A DNA stretch of 54,593 nt from an uncultured Acidobacteriota bacterium (GTDB lineage: Bacteria; Acidobacteriota; Vicinamibacteria; Fen-336): assembly GCA_902826455.1 (NCBI GenBank), contig CADEEV010000030.1, positions 1 through 54,593 on the forward strand. The letters run 5' to 3'. Shown one piece after another: positions 7,362-17,396 of this stretch. How positions within the stretch are numbered: position 1 is the stretch's first letter; the number at the start of each line of letters is the position of its first letter. Position numbers and translations under genes: made by a program. Under the pieces are notes generated by a model that was not told the DNA's origin, ran no database searches, and saw only the letters and a program-made list of their open reading frames with translations.

Positions 7362-9008
7362 CTAGATGCTCAGGCTCTCGACGTGGCGCTTCCCGAGCAC
7401 CCACTCGAAGAGGAACTTGCTGACGAAGTACGAGGCGAAGACGTTCGCGATCAGACCCCACACCAGCGTGACCGCGAAGCCCTTGATGGGCCCGGTGCCG
7501 AACTGGAACAGGAACGCCGCCGCGATCAGCGCCGTCGCGTGGGTGTCGAGGATCGTTATCCAGACGCGCTCGAACCCGTTGGTGATGGCGGCGCGCACGG
7601 TCTTGCCGTTGCGAAGCTCCTCGCGGATACGCTCGAATACGAGGACGTTCGTGTCGACGCCGACGCCGATCGTCAGGATGACGCCGGCGATACCGGGGAG
7701 CGTCAGCGTCGCGCCCGAGTACGCCATGGCCCCGAGCAGGATGAGCAGGTTGGCGGCGAGGGCCACGATCGCGTTCACGCCCGAGAGCCGGTAGTAGACC
7801 AGCATGAAGATCGTGATGAACGCCATGGCCGCTGCAGAGGCGAGGACCCCGGAGCGGATCGAGTCCTTGCCGAGGGACGCGCCGACCGTGAGCTGCTGGA
7901 GATACTTGAGGCTCGCCGGCAGGGCGCCGGCCCGGAGCACCTTCGAGAGCTCGTCGGCCTCCTGGGCCGTGAAGCGGCCCGTGATGACCCCCTCGTGGGA
8001 GATCTGGCTCTGGATCGTAGGGGCCGAGGCGACGCTGTGGTCGAGCACGATCGCGAGCCGGCGACCGACGTTGCGACCCGTCTCACGCTTGAACTTCTCG
8101 GCGCCCGTGGGCGTGAGCGTGAACTGGACGTCAGGCTGATTGTTCTGGTCGACGCCGGCGCGGGCGTTCTTCAGATCGCGTCCCGTGATCACGGCTTCCT
8201 TGCGAACCAGGTAGAAGACCGGCTGCCCAGGCGTGTCGCCCTGGCCCTGCACGACCTCCATGTTGTCGGGCACCTTGCCCTGGGTGCTCTGCAGGAGCGA
8301 CTCGGTCGTGGGAGCCACGTCCTCGACGATCTGCAGCGAGAGCTGCGCCGTCGTCTTGATGACGCGCTTCGCCGCCTCGACGTCCGTGACGCCCGGCAGC
8401 TGGATCAGGATCTGGTCGCCGGAGCGGCCGTGCTTCGCGATCACCGGCTCGGCCACGCCGAGCTGGTTGACGCGGCGCTCGAGGGTCTTCATCGCCTCGT
8501 CGACGGTGCGGTCCTTGACCAGGCGCACGTAGGGGTCGGTCATCCGGACGGTGAAGTTGCCTTCGCTGGGCTCGCGGATGTCCCACTCGGTGCGGAAGTA
8601 GTCCTTGAGGATGTCGCGGGCGTCCTTGACGCGCGCGGCCTCGACGCCGTTCAGCGCGAAGGAGGTCGTGTCGACGCGCTGGCACGAGGCGAAGCTGAGG
8701 CCCTTGCTGGTCGCCTGGGCGCGCGTCGTCTGCACCGCGTCGTCGATCGTCGCGTTCAGGGCGTCGTCCGTCACGACCTGGAGCACGAGGTGGATGCCGC
8801 CGCGCAGGTCGAGGCCGAGGTGGATCTTGCCGGGCCGCTCGGCCGTGTCGTAGGGCGGCCAGACGACCACCAGACAGGCGATGAGGAACGAGCCGTATAG
8901 GATCGCCTTCACGAGCAGCTCGCGCCGGAGGAACGCGTAGGCGAGCCCCCCGAGGGCCACGGTCAGGACGAACCAGAGGACGAATGGGTTCTGAAGTGCT
9001 TCCGGCAT
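7362..9008 (-). CDS. secD: Protein translocase subunit SecD
   Basis: A 548-residue membrane protein, partner of SecF. It has an N-terminal membrane segment, then GKIHLGLDLRGGIHLVLQV, the hallmark of the periplasmic P1 domain, and six membrane segments in total. The motif TIGVGVDTNVLVFERIREEL near the C-terminus is the SecD proton-path region. Length is typical for the non-fused form. Only 1 nt separates it from yajC. Confidence 0.97.
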   Translation of the reverse strand: MPEALQNPFVLWFVLTVALGGLAYAFLRRELLVKAILYGSFLIACLVVVWPPYDTAERPGKIHLGLDLRGGIHLVLQVVTDDALNATIDDAVQTTRAQATSKGLSFASCQRVDTTSFALNGVEAARVKDARDILKDYFRTEWDIREPSEGNFTVRMTDPYVRLVKDRTVDEAMKTLERRVNQLGVAEPVIAKHGRSGDQILIQLPGVTDVEAAKRVIKTTAQLSLQIVEDVAPTTESLLQSTQGKVPDNMEVVQGQGDTPGQPVFYLVRKEAVITGRDLKNARAGVDQNNQPDVQFTLTPTGAEKFKRETGRNVGRRLAIVLDHSVASAPTIQSQISHEGVITGRFTAQEADELSKVLRAGALPASLKYLQQLTVGASLGKDSIRSGVLASAAAMAFITIFMLVYYRLSGVNAIVALAANLLILLGAMAYSGATLTLPGIAGVILTIGVGVDTNVLVFERIREELRNGKTVRAAITNGFERVWITILDTHATALIAAAFLFQFGTGPIKGFAVTLVWGLIANVFASYFVSKFLFEWVLGKRHVESLSI

Positions 9009-9009
9009 C

Positions 9010-9363
9010 CTACTTCTTCTCCGATTCTGGCGGCCCCTGGAGGCCGGCGATGGCGCTCCTCAGAACCTTGATTCGCGTCTTGTCGTCGATGCGCACCTGG
9101 AACGCGTCGTCCTCGACGCCGACGATCACGGCGAAGATGCCCGGGCTCAGGATCACCTTGTCGCCCACCTTCAGCGTCCGGATCACGTCTTCGAGCTTCC
9201 GCTGCTTGTTCCTCATCGGGAGGATCAGCACCAGATAGAAGATGCCGAAGATCAGCCCCATCAGGATGAGGCTCGACAGCGGATTGGCCTCCCCCGAGGG
9301 TTGAGGACCGCCGAGGGCGAGGATGAGGCGCGCGTCGAACATGGAATTCTGCTTGGGGTCCAA
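9010..9363 (-). CDS. yajC: Preprotein translocase accessory subunit YajC
   Basis: A 117-residue protein with one membrane segment (SLILMGLIFGIFYLVLILP) followed by the basic turn MRNKQRKLEDVIRTLKVGDK and a small cytoplasmic beta domain, all typical of YajC. It joins SecD and SecF to the Sec holocomplex. It lies 22 nt after tgt and 1 nt before secD. Confidence 0.95.
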   Translation of the reverse strand: MDPKQNSMFDARLILALGGPQPSGEANPLSSLILMGLIFGIFYLVLILPMRNKQRKLEDVIRTLKVGDKVILSPGIFAVIVGVEDDAFQVRIDDKTRIKVLRSAIAGLQGPPESEKK

Positions 9364-9385
9364 GGGGCCGCGAACGGGAGCCGGT

Positions 9386-11632
<2,247 letters not shown>

Positions 11633-11633
<1 letters not shown>

Positions 11634-12997
11634 TGCTCGCGGCGCTCCTCCTCGCAGCCTTGGCGAGTGGAGACGCGACAACGGACGCCCGACTCGCCGA
11701 CGCGCTCGCCCTGGTCTACGACGGGTCCACCGACACGGCCCTGGCTCGGCTCGTCGAGTACGGGGCGGCCGACCCGACCGATCCGATGCCGCCCTACCTC
11801 GAGGCTCTCGCGCTGTGCTGGAAGGCCGAGCAGCGGCCCGAGACGGCGTCTCTCGACCCTGCGGTGCACGCCCGGGCGAACGCCGCGATCTCCGTCGCCG
11901 ACGCACGGCTCGCGAAGGACCCGCGGGACAGCCGGAGCTGGCTCGCGCGCGGCGCTGCGTGGGGCGTGCGCAGCCGGCTCCATCTCTTCCGCCGAGAGCG
12001 CGGCGACGCCGTGCGCACGGCGGTCGCGATGCGCCAGGACCTGACGCGTGCCCACGTCCTCGATCCCGGAGACAGGGACGCGCTGTTCGGCCTCGGCCTG
12101 TACGACTACTACGCCGACGTGCTGCCGCGTCTCGCGCGGATCCTGCGCTTCCTCGCCGGCTATCCCGGCGGCGACCGCGACCGCGGCCTCGCGCGAATCG
12201 AGGAGGCGCGACAGGGCTCGCGCTTCCATCGGACCGAGGTCGAGGCGCAGCTCTACGACGTCTACGCCTTCTACGAGCACGAGCCCGACCGCGCCCTGGA
12301 GATCGCCCTCGGGTTGCGGGCGAAGCATCCGGGCGCGCCGCTCTGGGGCCTCAGGCTCGCGGAACACCTGCGTGAGCGCCTCGGGCTCTACGCGTGGAGC
12401 GCCACGGTGGCGCACGAGCTGCGCGCGGCAGCCGATCGCGGCGAGCCGAACCATTCGCCGGCGGTGGGGACGCTCGCGCGCATCGCGGAGGCCGAGGCCC
12501 TCGCCCTCGACCTGCGCTTCGAGGAGGCTCGTCGCACGATCGCCGGACTCGGGGCGGGCGACGCCCTCGTGGTCGCCCCGCGCATTCGAAGCGTGGTCGA
12601 GCGCTGTCGCTTCGGGGAGAGCGACGCCGTCCAGCTCACGCTGTCGGAAGCCCGGCGCCTGCGCGAGGGCGGGCGCTTGGGCGAGGCCGGTGCGGCCTAT
12701 GCCGAGGTGCTCCGGCTCGCTCCGCGCAACCAGGAGGCGCGGCTGCGCGTCGCCGAAGTAGATTTCTCCGAGGGGCGCATCGCGAAGGCGGAGCGAGCGC
12801 TGCGCGAGCTGGCACGCGAGGACGACGTCTCACCGCCGTGGGTGCGACCGTGGACCCAGGCTTTGCTCGCGCGAACGCTCATGGCGTCGCAGCGGCAGGA
12901 CGAGGCCCGGCAGCTCTACGCGAGGGTGGAGCGAAGACCCGGCGGCGTCGAGGAACTGCGGAGCGAAGCGGCACGGGCGCTCGCACTGGCATTCTAG
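11633..12997 (+). CDS. Exported TPR-repeat protein
   Basis: A 454-residue protein with a short signal peptide (MLAALLLAALASGDA) and helical repeats spread along its length. Clear TPR-like units occur near the C-terminus (LGEAGAAYAEVLRLAPRNQE, then GRIAKAERALRELARED). The middle includes ALFGLGLYDYYADVLPRLAR, seen in exported TPR proteins of unknown role. It is coupled to ddl by a one-base stop/start overlap, which hints at an envelope-related job, though the function is not known. Confidence 0.8.
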
Positions 12998-13025
12998 ATA
13001 GTATTCAAGAACGGCCACGGGTCAA
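12998..13025 (-). promoter_or_regulatory. Possible antisense promoter at the end of the TPR gene
   Basis: On the minus strand TTGACC (13025-13020), a 16-nt spacer and TACTAT (13003-12998). A transcript would start near 12991 and run antisense into the 3' end of the exported TPR gene. It could equally be chance. Confidence 0.3.
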
Positions 13026-13200
13026 CGGACACCCGCCTTGAGCCGGAAAGCGTCTGAAGCACTTCAGGGTCATGGGTTTCCCGATGACGACGTGCATTTC
13101 AACTGCTCCCAGAGCGGCTAGAATGCGAATCGCGATCTCCGTCCACAAGCTAAGCCTCGCTTCTTCTGCGGTATGCCGGGCTGCATGCCCAAAAAAGTTC

Positions 13201-13229
13201 TTGACAAGGCTCCAGGCCGTCCCTACCCT
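13201..13229 (+). promoter_or_regulatory. Strong sigma-70-type promoter for the Lys/Ala peptide transcript
   Basis: A perfect TTGACA (13201-13206), a 17-nt spacer and TACCCT (13224-13229). Transcription from about 13236 gives an 87-nt leader. Confidence 0.75.
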
Positions 13230-13246
13230 ACCCCTAGTATGCAAAG

Positions 13247-13302
13247 CCCCTTGTCACCCGACATGTTGATCAAGGGGTCGTATCTGAGTCCACTTCTGGA
13301 CC
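13247..13302 (+). ncRNA. Structured leader of the Lys/Ala peptide transcript
   Basis: Two hairpins precede the ribosome-binding site: CCCCTTG (13247-13253) with CAAGGGG (13271-13277), and GTCCA (13288-13292) with TGGAC (13297-13301) around a CTTC loop. The leader may control translation or stability, or the whole transcript may act as a small RNA. Confidence 0.45.
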
Positions 13303-13322
13303 GAAAGGGGGGATTACAAACC

Positions 13323-13370
13323 ATGGCGGCGAAGAAGAAGGCTAAGAAGGCGGCGAAGAAGAAGAAGTAG
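13323..13370 (+). CDS. 15-residue Lys/Ala peptide
   Basis: Reads MAAKKKAKKAAKKKK: nine Lys, five Ala and Met. It resembles a detached tail of histone-H1-like or HU-extension proteins, which bind DNA through such repeats. A very strong AGGGGGG site (13306-13312) lies 10 nt before the ATG, a near-consensus promoter lies upstream, and three hairpins follow the stop, so it looks like a complete small gene. It could neutralise nucleic acid or polyphosphate; that is inference. The alternative is that the transcript is the functional product. The frame can be extended upstream to 13173, but that start lies before the promoter. Confidence 0.6.
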   Translation: MAAKKKAKKAAKKKK

Positions 13371-13386
13371 TTCCGCCCCGGGGACG

Positions 13387-13411
13387 GGGAGGGTGGACCG
13401 ATCACCCTCCC
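13387..13411 (+). terminator. Hairpin after the Lys/Ala peptide gene
   Basis: GGGAGGGTG (13387-13395) and CACCCTCCC (13403-13411) form a perfect 9-bp stem with a 7-nt loop, 17 nt after the stop, followed by TTACCTCTCTT. Confidence 0.6.
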
Positions 13412-13423
13412 TTACCTCTCTTC

Positions 13424-13464
13424 CGTGGCCGACCGGAAGATAAGTTCAGACGCAGTCGGCCACG
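13424..13464. repeat. Inverted repeat between the two terminator hairpins
   Basis: CGTGGCCGAC (13424-13433) and GTCGGCCACG (13455-13464) form a perfect 10-bp stem around a 21-nt loop that is richer in A. It may stabilise the 3' end of the small transcript. Confidence 0.5.
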
Positions 13465-13468
13465 CAAG

Positions 13469-13500
13469 GGGGGTGAGAGATCACCCCCTCATTCATTTTT
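13469..13500 (+). terminator. Intrinsic terminator between the peptide gene and the HAD gene
   Basis: GGGGGTGA (13469-13476) and TCACCCCC (13481-13488) form a stem with a GAGA loop, followed on the plus strand by TCATTCATTTTT. The T-rich tail overlaps the end of the minus-strand HAD gene. Confidence 0.7.
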
Positions 13501-14338
13501 GGAGGACGTACTTCTCGATCGCCACGGCGGCCCCGTCGTCCTCGTTCGTGGGAAGCACGGGAAGCCCCAGGCGATGCATCGCCGGGTCGGCGTTGCCCAT
13601 GACGAAGCCGAGGCCGGCGGCTTCGAGCATGCTGCGATCGTTCCAGTTGTCGCCGATCGCCAGGGTGCCCTGTGGCCCGAGCCCCCAGCGCTCCTCGAAG
13701 AACCGCACCGACTCGCCCTTCGCGACGCCGGCGGCCATCACGTCGATCAGGCTCATGCCGAGCTTCGGGTAGATCGTGCGCTCGATGTTCACGGCCTCCC
13801 CGAGGGCGGCGACGAGGCGCGGCAGCAGCTCGTCCATCGCCTCGATGGGCCCCCCGAACATCACCTGCACCGGATCCTCGACGATCGCCGCCTCGAGCCC
13901 GTCGAAGGCGCTGATGGCGGGGTTCGAGCTGTCGATGTAGTAGGCGCGCAAGGTGTGCCCCGGCGCGCCCGACTCGACGAGGAGCCGTCCTTCCCCGTTG
14001 GCGCCGGAGTGCACGACCGGATCCGCGGCGCAGTCCTTGCCGACGCGAATCGCCTCGCAGGCGAGCACGCGCGACAAGGGACGGCGCCGGATGATGGCGC
14101 CGTTCTCGATGAGCAGCCCGCCGTTGTTGAGGACCATGGGAAGGTCCGGGGCGATCTGGTCCGCCACCATGCGGGCGGCGGGCGGCCGACGCCCCGTGAC
14201 GAGCAGCACGCGCACGCCCTGGGCGAGCGCGGCCGTGAGCGCCGCCTGGGTGCGCGGGGAGACCATCTTGTCGCGGCCCAGCAGCGTCCCGTCGATGTCG
14301 AGGGCGAGCAGCTGGAAACGGCCTACTTCCCGTCCCAG
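13493..14338 (-). CDS. Cof-type HAD-superfamily phosphatase
   Basis: A sugar-phosphate or nucleotide phosphatase. Motif I is LLALDIDGTLL with the nucleophile Asp, motif II is VLLVTGRRP, and the late motif is GTLAIGDNWNDRSMLEAAG, as in the Cof/YidA group. The cap domain lies between. The start is unclear: no ATG, GTG or TTG lies in frame near the conserved N-terminus. I placed it at CTG 14338, which follows AAGGTGGAG and overlaps the end of the upstream HEAT-cyclophilin gene by 16 nt. The first ATG in frame is at 14542, far inside that gene and in a non-conserved frame. Confidence 0.85.
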   Translation of the reverse strand: MGREVGRFQLLALDIDGTLLGRDKMVSPRTQAALTAALAQGVRVLLVTGRRPPAARMVADQIAPDLPMVLNNGGLLIENGAIIRRRPLSRVLACEAIRVGKDCAADPVVHSGANGEGRLLVESGAPGHTLRAYYIDSSNPAISAFDGLEAAIVEDPVQVMFGGPIEAMDELLPRLVAALGEAVNIERTIYPKLGMSLIDVMAAGVAKGESVRFFEERWGLGPQGTLAIGDNWNDRSMLEAAGLGFVMGNADPAMHRLGLPVLPTNEDDGAAVAIEKYVLQK

Positions 14339-16335
14339 ATCTCCACCTTGTCGATCACGTCGCCGGGCTGAACCTGGTCCACGACCTCCATGCCGCTCGC
14401 GACCCAGCCGAAGAGCGTGTAGCCGCCGTCGAGATGCGGCGTCGGGGCATGGGTGATGAAGAACTGGCTGCCGCCCGTGTCCTTGCCCGACAGCGCCATG
14501 CCGACCGAGCCGCGCCCGTAGGGACGCTCGCCGATCTCGCAACGCAGCATGTATCCCGGGCCGCCGGTGCCGTCGCCCCGCGGGTCCCCGCCCTGGATCA
14601 CGAAGCCGGGCACGACGCGATGGAACGTGAGGCCGTCGTAGAACCCGCGGCGCGCGAGGTCGATGAAGCTCTGCACGGTGCGCGGCGCTTCGAGGATGTT
14701 GAGGTGGATCTCGATCTTGCCCCTGCGGGTGTAGAGGATCGCACGCGGCGTGTAGATCGTGGCGCCCGGAGGCGGATCGTACGGCGCCATCGCCTCGCGA
14801 TAGTCGAGGCTGGGACGATCGACGGCTTCCGGGCCCGGCGCCGGCGCGACGCTGCCCTGCCCCGTCAGCGCCGCGATGGCCTGGACCCGCACCACCCGCG
14901 ACGGATCGCTGCTGGCAGCCTCTGCGAGCGCCGCCCGCGACGCCTCGTCCTTGATCTCGGCTAGGCCCGCGACGGCCGCCGCCCGCGCGTCGATGTCGCG
15001 ATCACCGAGGCCCTTCCTCCAAGCACCCGCCAGGGTCGCGGTCTGGCCGGGCAACTTCAGCTGCCCGAGATTGTCGATGGCGCTGGCGCGCACCGCCAGG
15101 TCGGGGTGGTCGAGGTAGCCTCGGAGCGTTTCCGCCGCGTCGTTGCCGCGCGCCTTGCGCATGGCCTCGAGAACGGACGGCAGGACGCGCGCGTCGGGAT
15201 CCTTCAGGAGCCCGAAGAGGATGCCGACGCTCTGCTCGTCGCCGCGCTCCCCGAGAGACGTGGCGAGCGCGGCGCGCACGAACCACTCCGGGTCGGGATC
15301 GAGGCCGGAGAGCACCAGGGCGAACTCGTCACGGTCGATCTTCGCGAGAGCGGCGAGAGCCGCAGCCCGGATGAAGGCCTGGTCGTGACCGACATACGGC
15401 ACGACCTTCGAGCGCAGCGTGCGATCCGCGGGGAGCGCCGCGATCGCAGTGAGGGCTTCGCGCTTGATCGTGAGATCGGTCGAGGCCAGCGTCGCAGCCA
15501 CGATCGCCGCGCCGCGCGGGTCGCCGATCGTCGCGACGGCGCGGAGCGCGTTGACCACGACCGTCGGATCGGGATCGTGGGTGAGCGCCGTGAGGGTATC
15601 GAGCGACGCCGGATCCTTGAGGGCTCCGAGGCCGCGCGCCGCGTAGGCGCGCGACACCTTGTCGTCGGACTGCGTCGCCGCGTCGAGGACAGGACGGAGC
15701 AGCGGGCTCTCGAGGCGCATGGCCACCCAGGTCGCGGCCCACCAGTCGAAGCGGGGGCGTCCCGCGGCGAGCAGCACGCTCTCGGCGGCGCGCGCGTCCT
15801 TGAGCCGCGCCAGGGCGAACAAGCCGAGACGCATCTCGAGCCACGGATCGTTCGGGTTCCCGGCGTCGTCGCCCCGAACGGTGACCACCGAGGCGCCCTT
15901 GGGCATCGTCTCGAGGACCATCCGCGCGACGTCTCCGGCGAAGCGCGCGTCCCCCAGCCGGCCCAGCGCCTCGGCCGAGCGGGCGCGCACCACCGCGTCG
16001 CCGTCCTTGAGCGACGCGACGAGCCGCGGCGCCGCCTGCTTGTCGCCGAGCAGACCCAGCCCGAACGCGGCCATCTGGCGCAGCTCGGGGTCGGAGTCGT
16101 TCATCAGGTCCACGAGGGCCGGCAGGGCGCTGGGATCGGCGATGCGGCCGGCGGCGAGGGCGGCCCGGCGCCGCACGCCCTTGTCGGGGTCGTGGAGAAA
16201 ACGGTCGAGATCGCCGCCCCCGGCGCTGCGACGATCCTCGAGGGCGGCCAGCCGGGCGAGCTTGTCGAGCCGCGTCTGGGGTGGCGCCTGGGGGCTCGCG
16301 GCCAGAAGGAACACGCACAGCGTGGTCGCGATCAT
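14323..16335 (-). CDS. Exported HEAT-repeat protein fused to a cyclophilin-type peptidyl-prolyl isomerase
   Basis: A 670-residue protein with a signal peptide (MIATTLCVFLLAASPQ), about 500 residues of HEAT repeats (for example DPSALPALVDLMNDSDPELR and DARVLPSVLEAMRKARGND), and a C-terminal cyclophilin domain from about residue 530. The isomerase keeps its core: FHRVVPGFVIQGGDP, GSVGMALSGKDTGGSQFFIT and LDGGYTLFGWV. It should catalyse proline isomerisation in exported proteins, with the HEAT solenoid as a docking surface; that role is inference. A TATAAT lies 34 nt upstream of the start with a GGGAGG site between. The HAD gene is coupled downstream. Confidence 0.92.
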   Translation of the reverse strand: MIATTLCVFLLAASPQAPPQTRLDKLARLAALEDRRSAGGGDLDRFLHDPDKGVRRRAALAAGRIADPSALPALVDLMNDSDPELRQMAAFGLGLLGDKQAAPRLVASLKDGDAVVRARSAEALGRLGDARFAGDVARMVLETMPKGASVVTVRGDDAGNPNDPWLEMRLGLFALARLKDARAAESVLLAAGRPRFDWWAATWVAMRLESPLLRPVLDAATQSDDKVSRAYAARGLGALKDPASLDTLTALTHDPDPTVVVNALRAVATIGDPRGAAIVAATLASTDLTIKREALTAIAALPADRTLRSKVVPYVGHDQAFIRAAALAALAKIDRDEFALVLSGLDPDPEWFVRAALATSLGERGDEQSVGILFGLLKDPDARVLPSVLEAMRKARGNDAAETLRGYLDHPDLAVRASAIDNLGQLKLPGQTATLAGAWRKGLGDRDIDARAAAVAGLAEIKDEASRAALAEAASSDPSRVVRVQAIAALTGQGSVAPAPGPEAVDRPSLDYREAMAPYDPPPGATIYTPRAILYTRRGKIEIHLNILEAPRTVQSFIDLARRGFYDGLTFHRVVPGFVIQGGDPRGDGTGGPGYMLRCEIGERPYGRGSVGMALSGKDTGGSQFFITHAPTPHLDGGYTLFGWVASGMEVVDQVQPGDVIDKVEIWDGK

Positions 16336-16369
16336 GCGGTTCCTCCCTGGAAGTGCGCCACGACCCGTG

Positions 16370-16375
16370 ATTATA
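16370..16375 (-). promoter_or_regulatory. -10 hexamer of the HEAT-cyclophilin gene
   Basis: A perfect TATAAT on the minus strand (16375-16370), 34 nt before ATG 16335, with GGGAGG near the start codon. No convincing -35 is visible. Confidence 0.55.
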
Positions 16376-16393
16376 CAAGGCGGCCCGGGGCCG

Positions 16394-17395
16394 CTACGCC
16401 ACGGCGATGAAGTTCTCTCCGTCGACGAGACCCAGCCGGCGGGCCTCGTCCCGCAGCCGTTGCCGGGCGCCCGGTTGACCGACGGCGCCCAGGTGCACGG
16501 CCTCCGGAAACCGCGAGAGCGCCTCCGCGAGGCCGACCACCGGCGCTCCGTACAGGCGTTGCCCGATCTTCGCGGGATCGACCTCGACGAACCCGGCGAC
16601 CGGATGAGCCGCCGCCAGCAGCGCCTTCGCGAAGGCCTTGCCCACCGGACCGGCGCCCCACACGACCGTCCTGCGACCGCGAGCGAGCGAACCGCGAACG
16701 AGAGCCTGGACCTTCAGGGCCCGAAAGCGCTCGGGGGCATAGCGCGGATCCGTGCGCGTCAGCCGCCGTGGGCCGTCGCGCCAGTCGAGGAGCGTCTCCG
16801 GGCATTTGGCGAAGCGCAGGCCGGCGTCGTGGGCGCGCAGCCAGAGGTCGTAGTCCTCGGGCCCGTCGAACTCGCGGTAGCCGCCGAGGTCGAGGAGCGT
16901 CGCGCGACGCAGCAGGACCGACGGGTGCGCCAGCGGCGACTCCACGAACAGGTCCCGGGCGATCGCGGCGTGGTTGAGGAGCCCGTTCAGCCAGTCGACG
17001 TAGGTGCGCATGCCCTCCCCGCTCGCCGCGAGGCACCGGACGCGACAGCCGAGGACGTCGACGCCCGGCCCGGCGCCGTGCCGCTGCACCTGTATCGCGA
17101 GCCGTTCCGGGTGCGCCACGTCGTCCGCGTCCATGCGAGCCACGAGGGGCGCCGCGGCGGCCGCGGCCGCCTGGTTGAGGGCGGCCACGAGCCCGCGCCC
17201 GGTCGCAGCGAGGAGACGGATGCGGGGATCGCCGGCGGCAGCGGCGCGCAGCCGCTCGCCGCTGCCGTCCCGCGAGCCGTCGTCGATCACGACCACCTCG
17301 TGGTCGCGCAGGGTCTGGGCGCGCAGCGAGTCGAGGCACGCGTCCAGGGTGCCGATCGCGTCCCGCACCGGAAGCAGGACGCTGACCCGCGCCAC
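16394..17395 (-). CDS. Family 2 glycosyltransferase with a C-terminal Rossmann-like domain
   Basis: A 333-residue protein. Residues 1-230 are a GT-A fold family 2 transferase (VSVLLPVRDAIGTLDACLDS, VVVIDDGSRDGS, ARMDADD, and GYREFDGPEDYDLWLRAHD). Residues 241-333 form a separate alpha/beta unit starting with TVVWGAGPVGKAFAKALL and GFVEVDPAKIG, which looks like a nucleotide-binding Rossmann segment. This combination is uncommon. It transfers sugar from a nucleotide donor to an unknown acceptor. Start GTG 17395 lies 1 nt after the stop of the PilZ gene. Confidence 0.85.
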   Translation of the reverse strand: MARVSVLLPVRDAIGTLDACLDSLRAQTLRDHEVVVIDDGSRDGSGERLRAAAAGDPRIRLLAATGRGLVAALNQAAAAAAAPLVARMDADDVAHPERLAIQVQRHGAGPGVDVLGCRVRCLAASGEGMRTYVDWLNGLLNHAAIARDLFVESPLAHPSVLLRRATLLDLGGYREFDGPEDYDLWLRAHDAGLRFAKCPETLLDWRDGPRRLTRTDPRYAPERFRALKVQALVRGSLARGRRTVVWGAGPVGKAFAKALLAAAHPVAGFVEVDPAKIGQRLYGAPVVGLAEALSRFPEAVHLGAVGQPGARQRLRDEARRLGLVDGENFIAVA

Positions 17396-17396
17396 G

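Larger units (their letters stand above)
12998..13322. other. Intergenic stretch of lower GC, with the peptide-gene leader at its right end
   Basis: About 325 nt without a supported protein gene before the tiny peptide gene. It is visibly richer in A and T than its surroundings. The right third holds a TTGACA/TACCCT promoter and a structured leader. The left third holds a minus-strand TTGACC/TACTAT pair. Short open frames exist on both strands (up to 79 codons) but have no ribosome-binding site or recognisable family. Confidence 0.5.

Noticed and set aside
6816-8900. Long open frame on the plus strand opposite secD
   Set aside because: It is antisense to secD and secF, which have clear motifs in the other strand; its composition is the Asp/Arg/Leu/Val-rich pattern of high-GC antisense frames.
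13005-13244. 79-codon minus-strand open frame in the low-GC stretch
   Set aside because: No ribosome-binding site, no family, and it is crossed by the strong plus-strand promoter.
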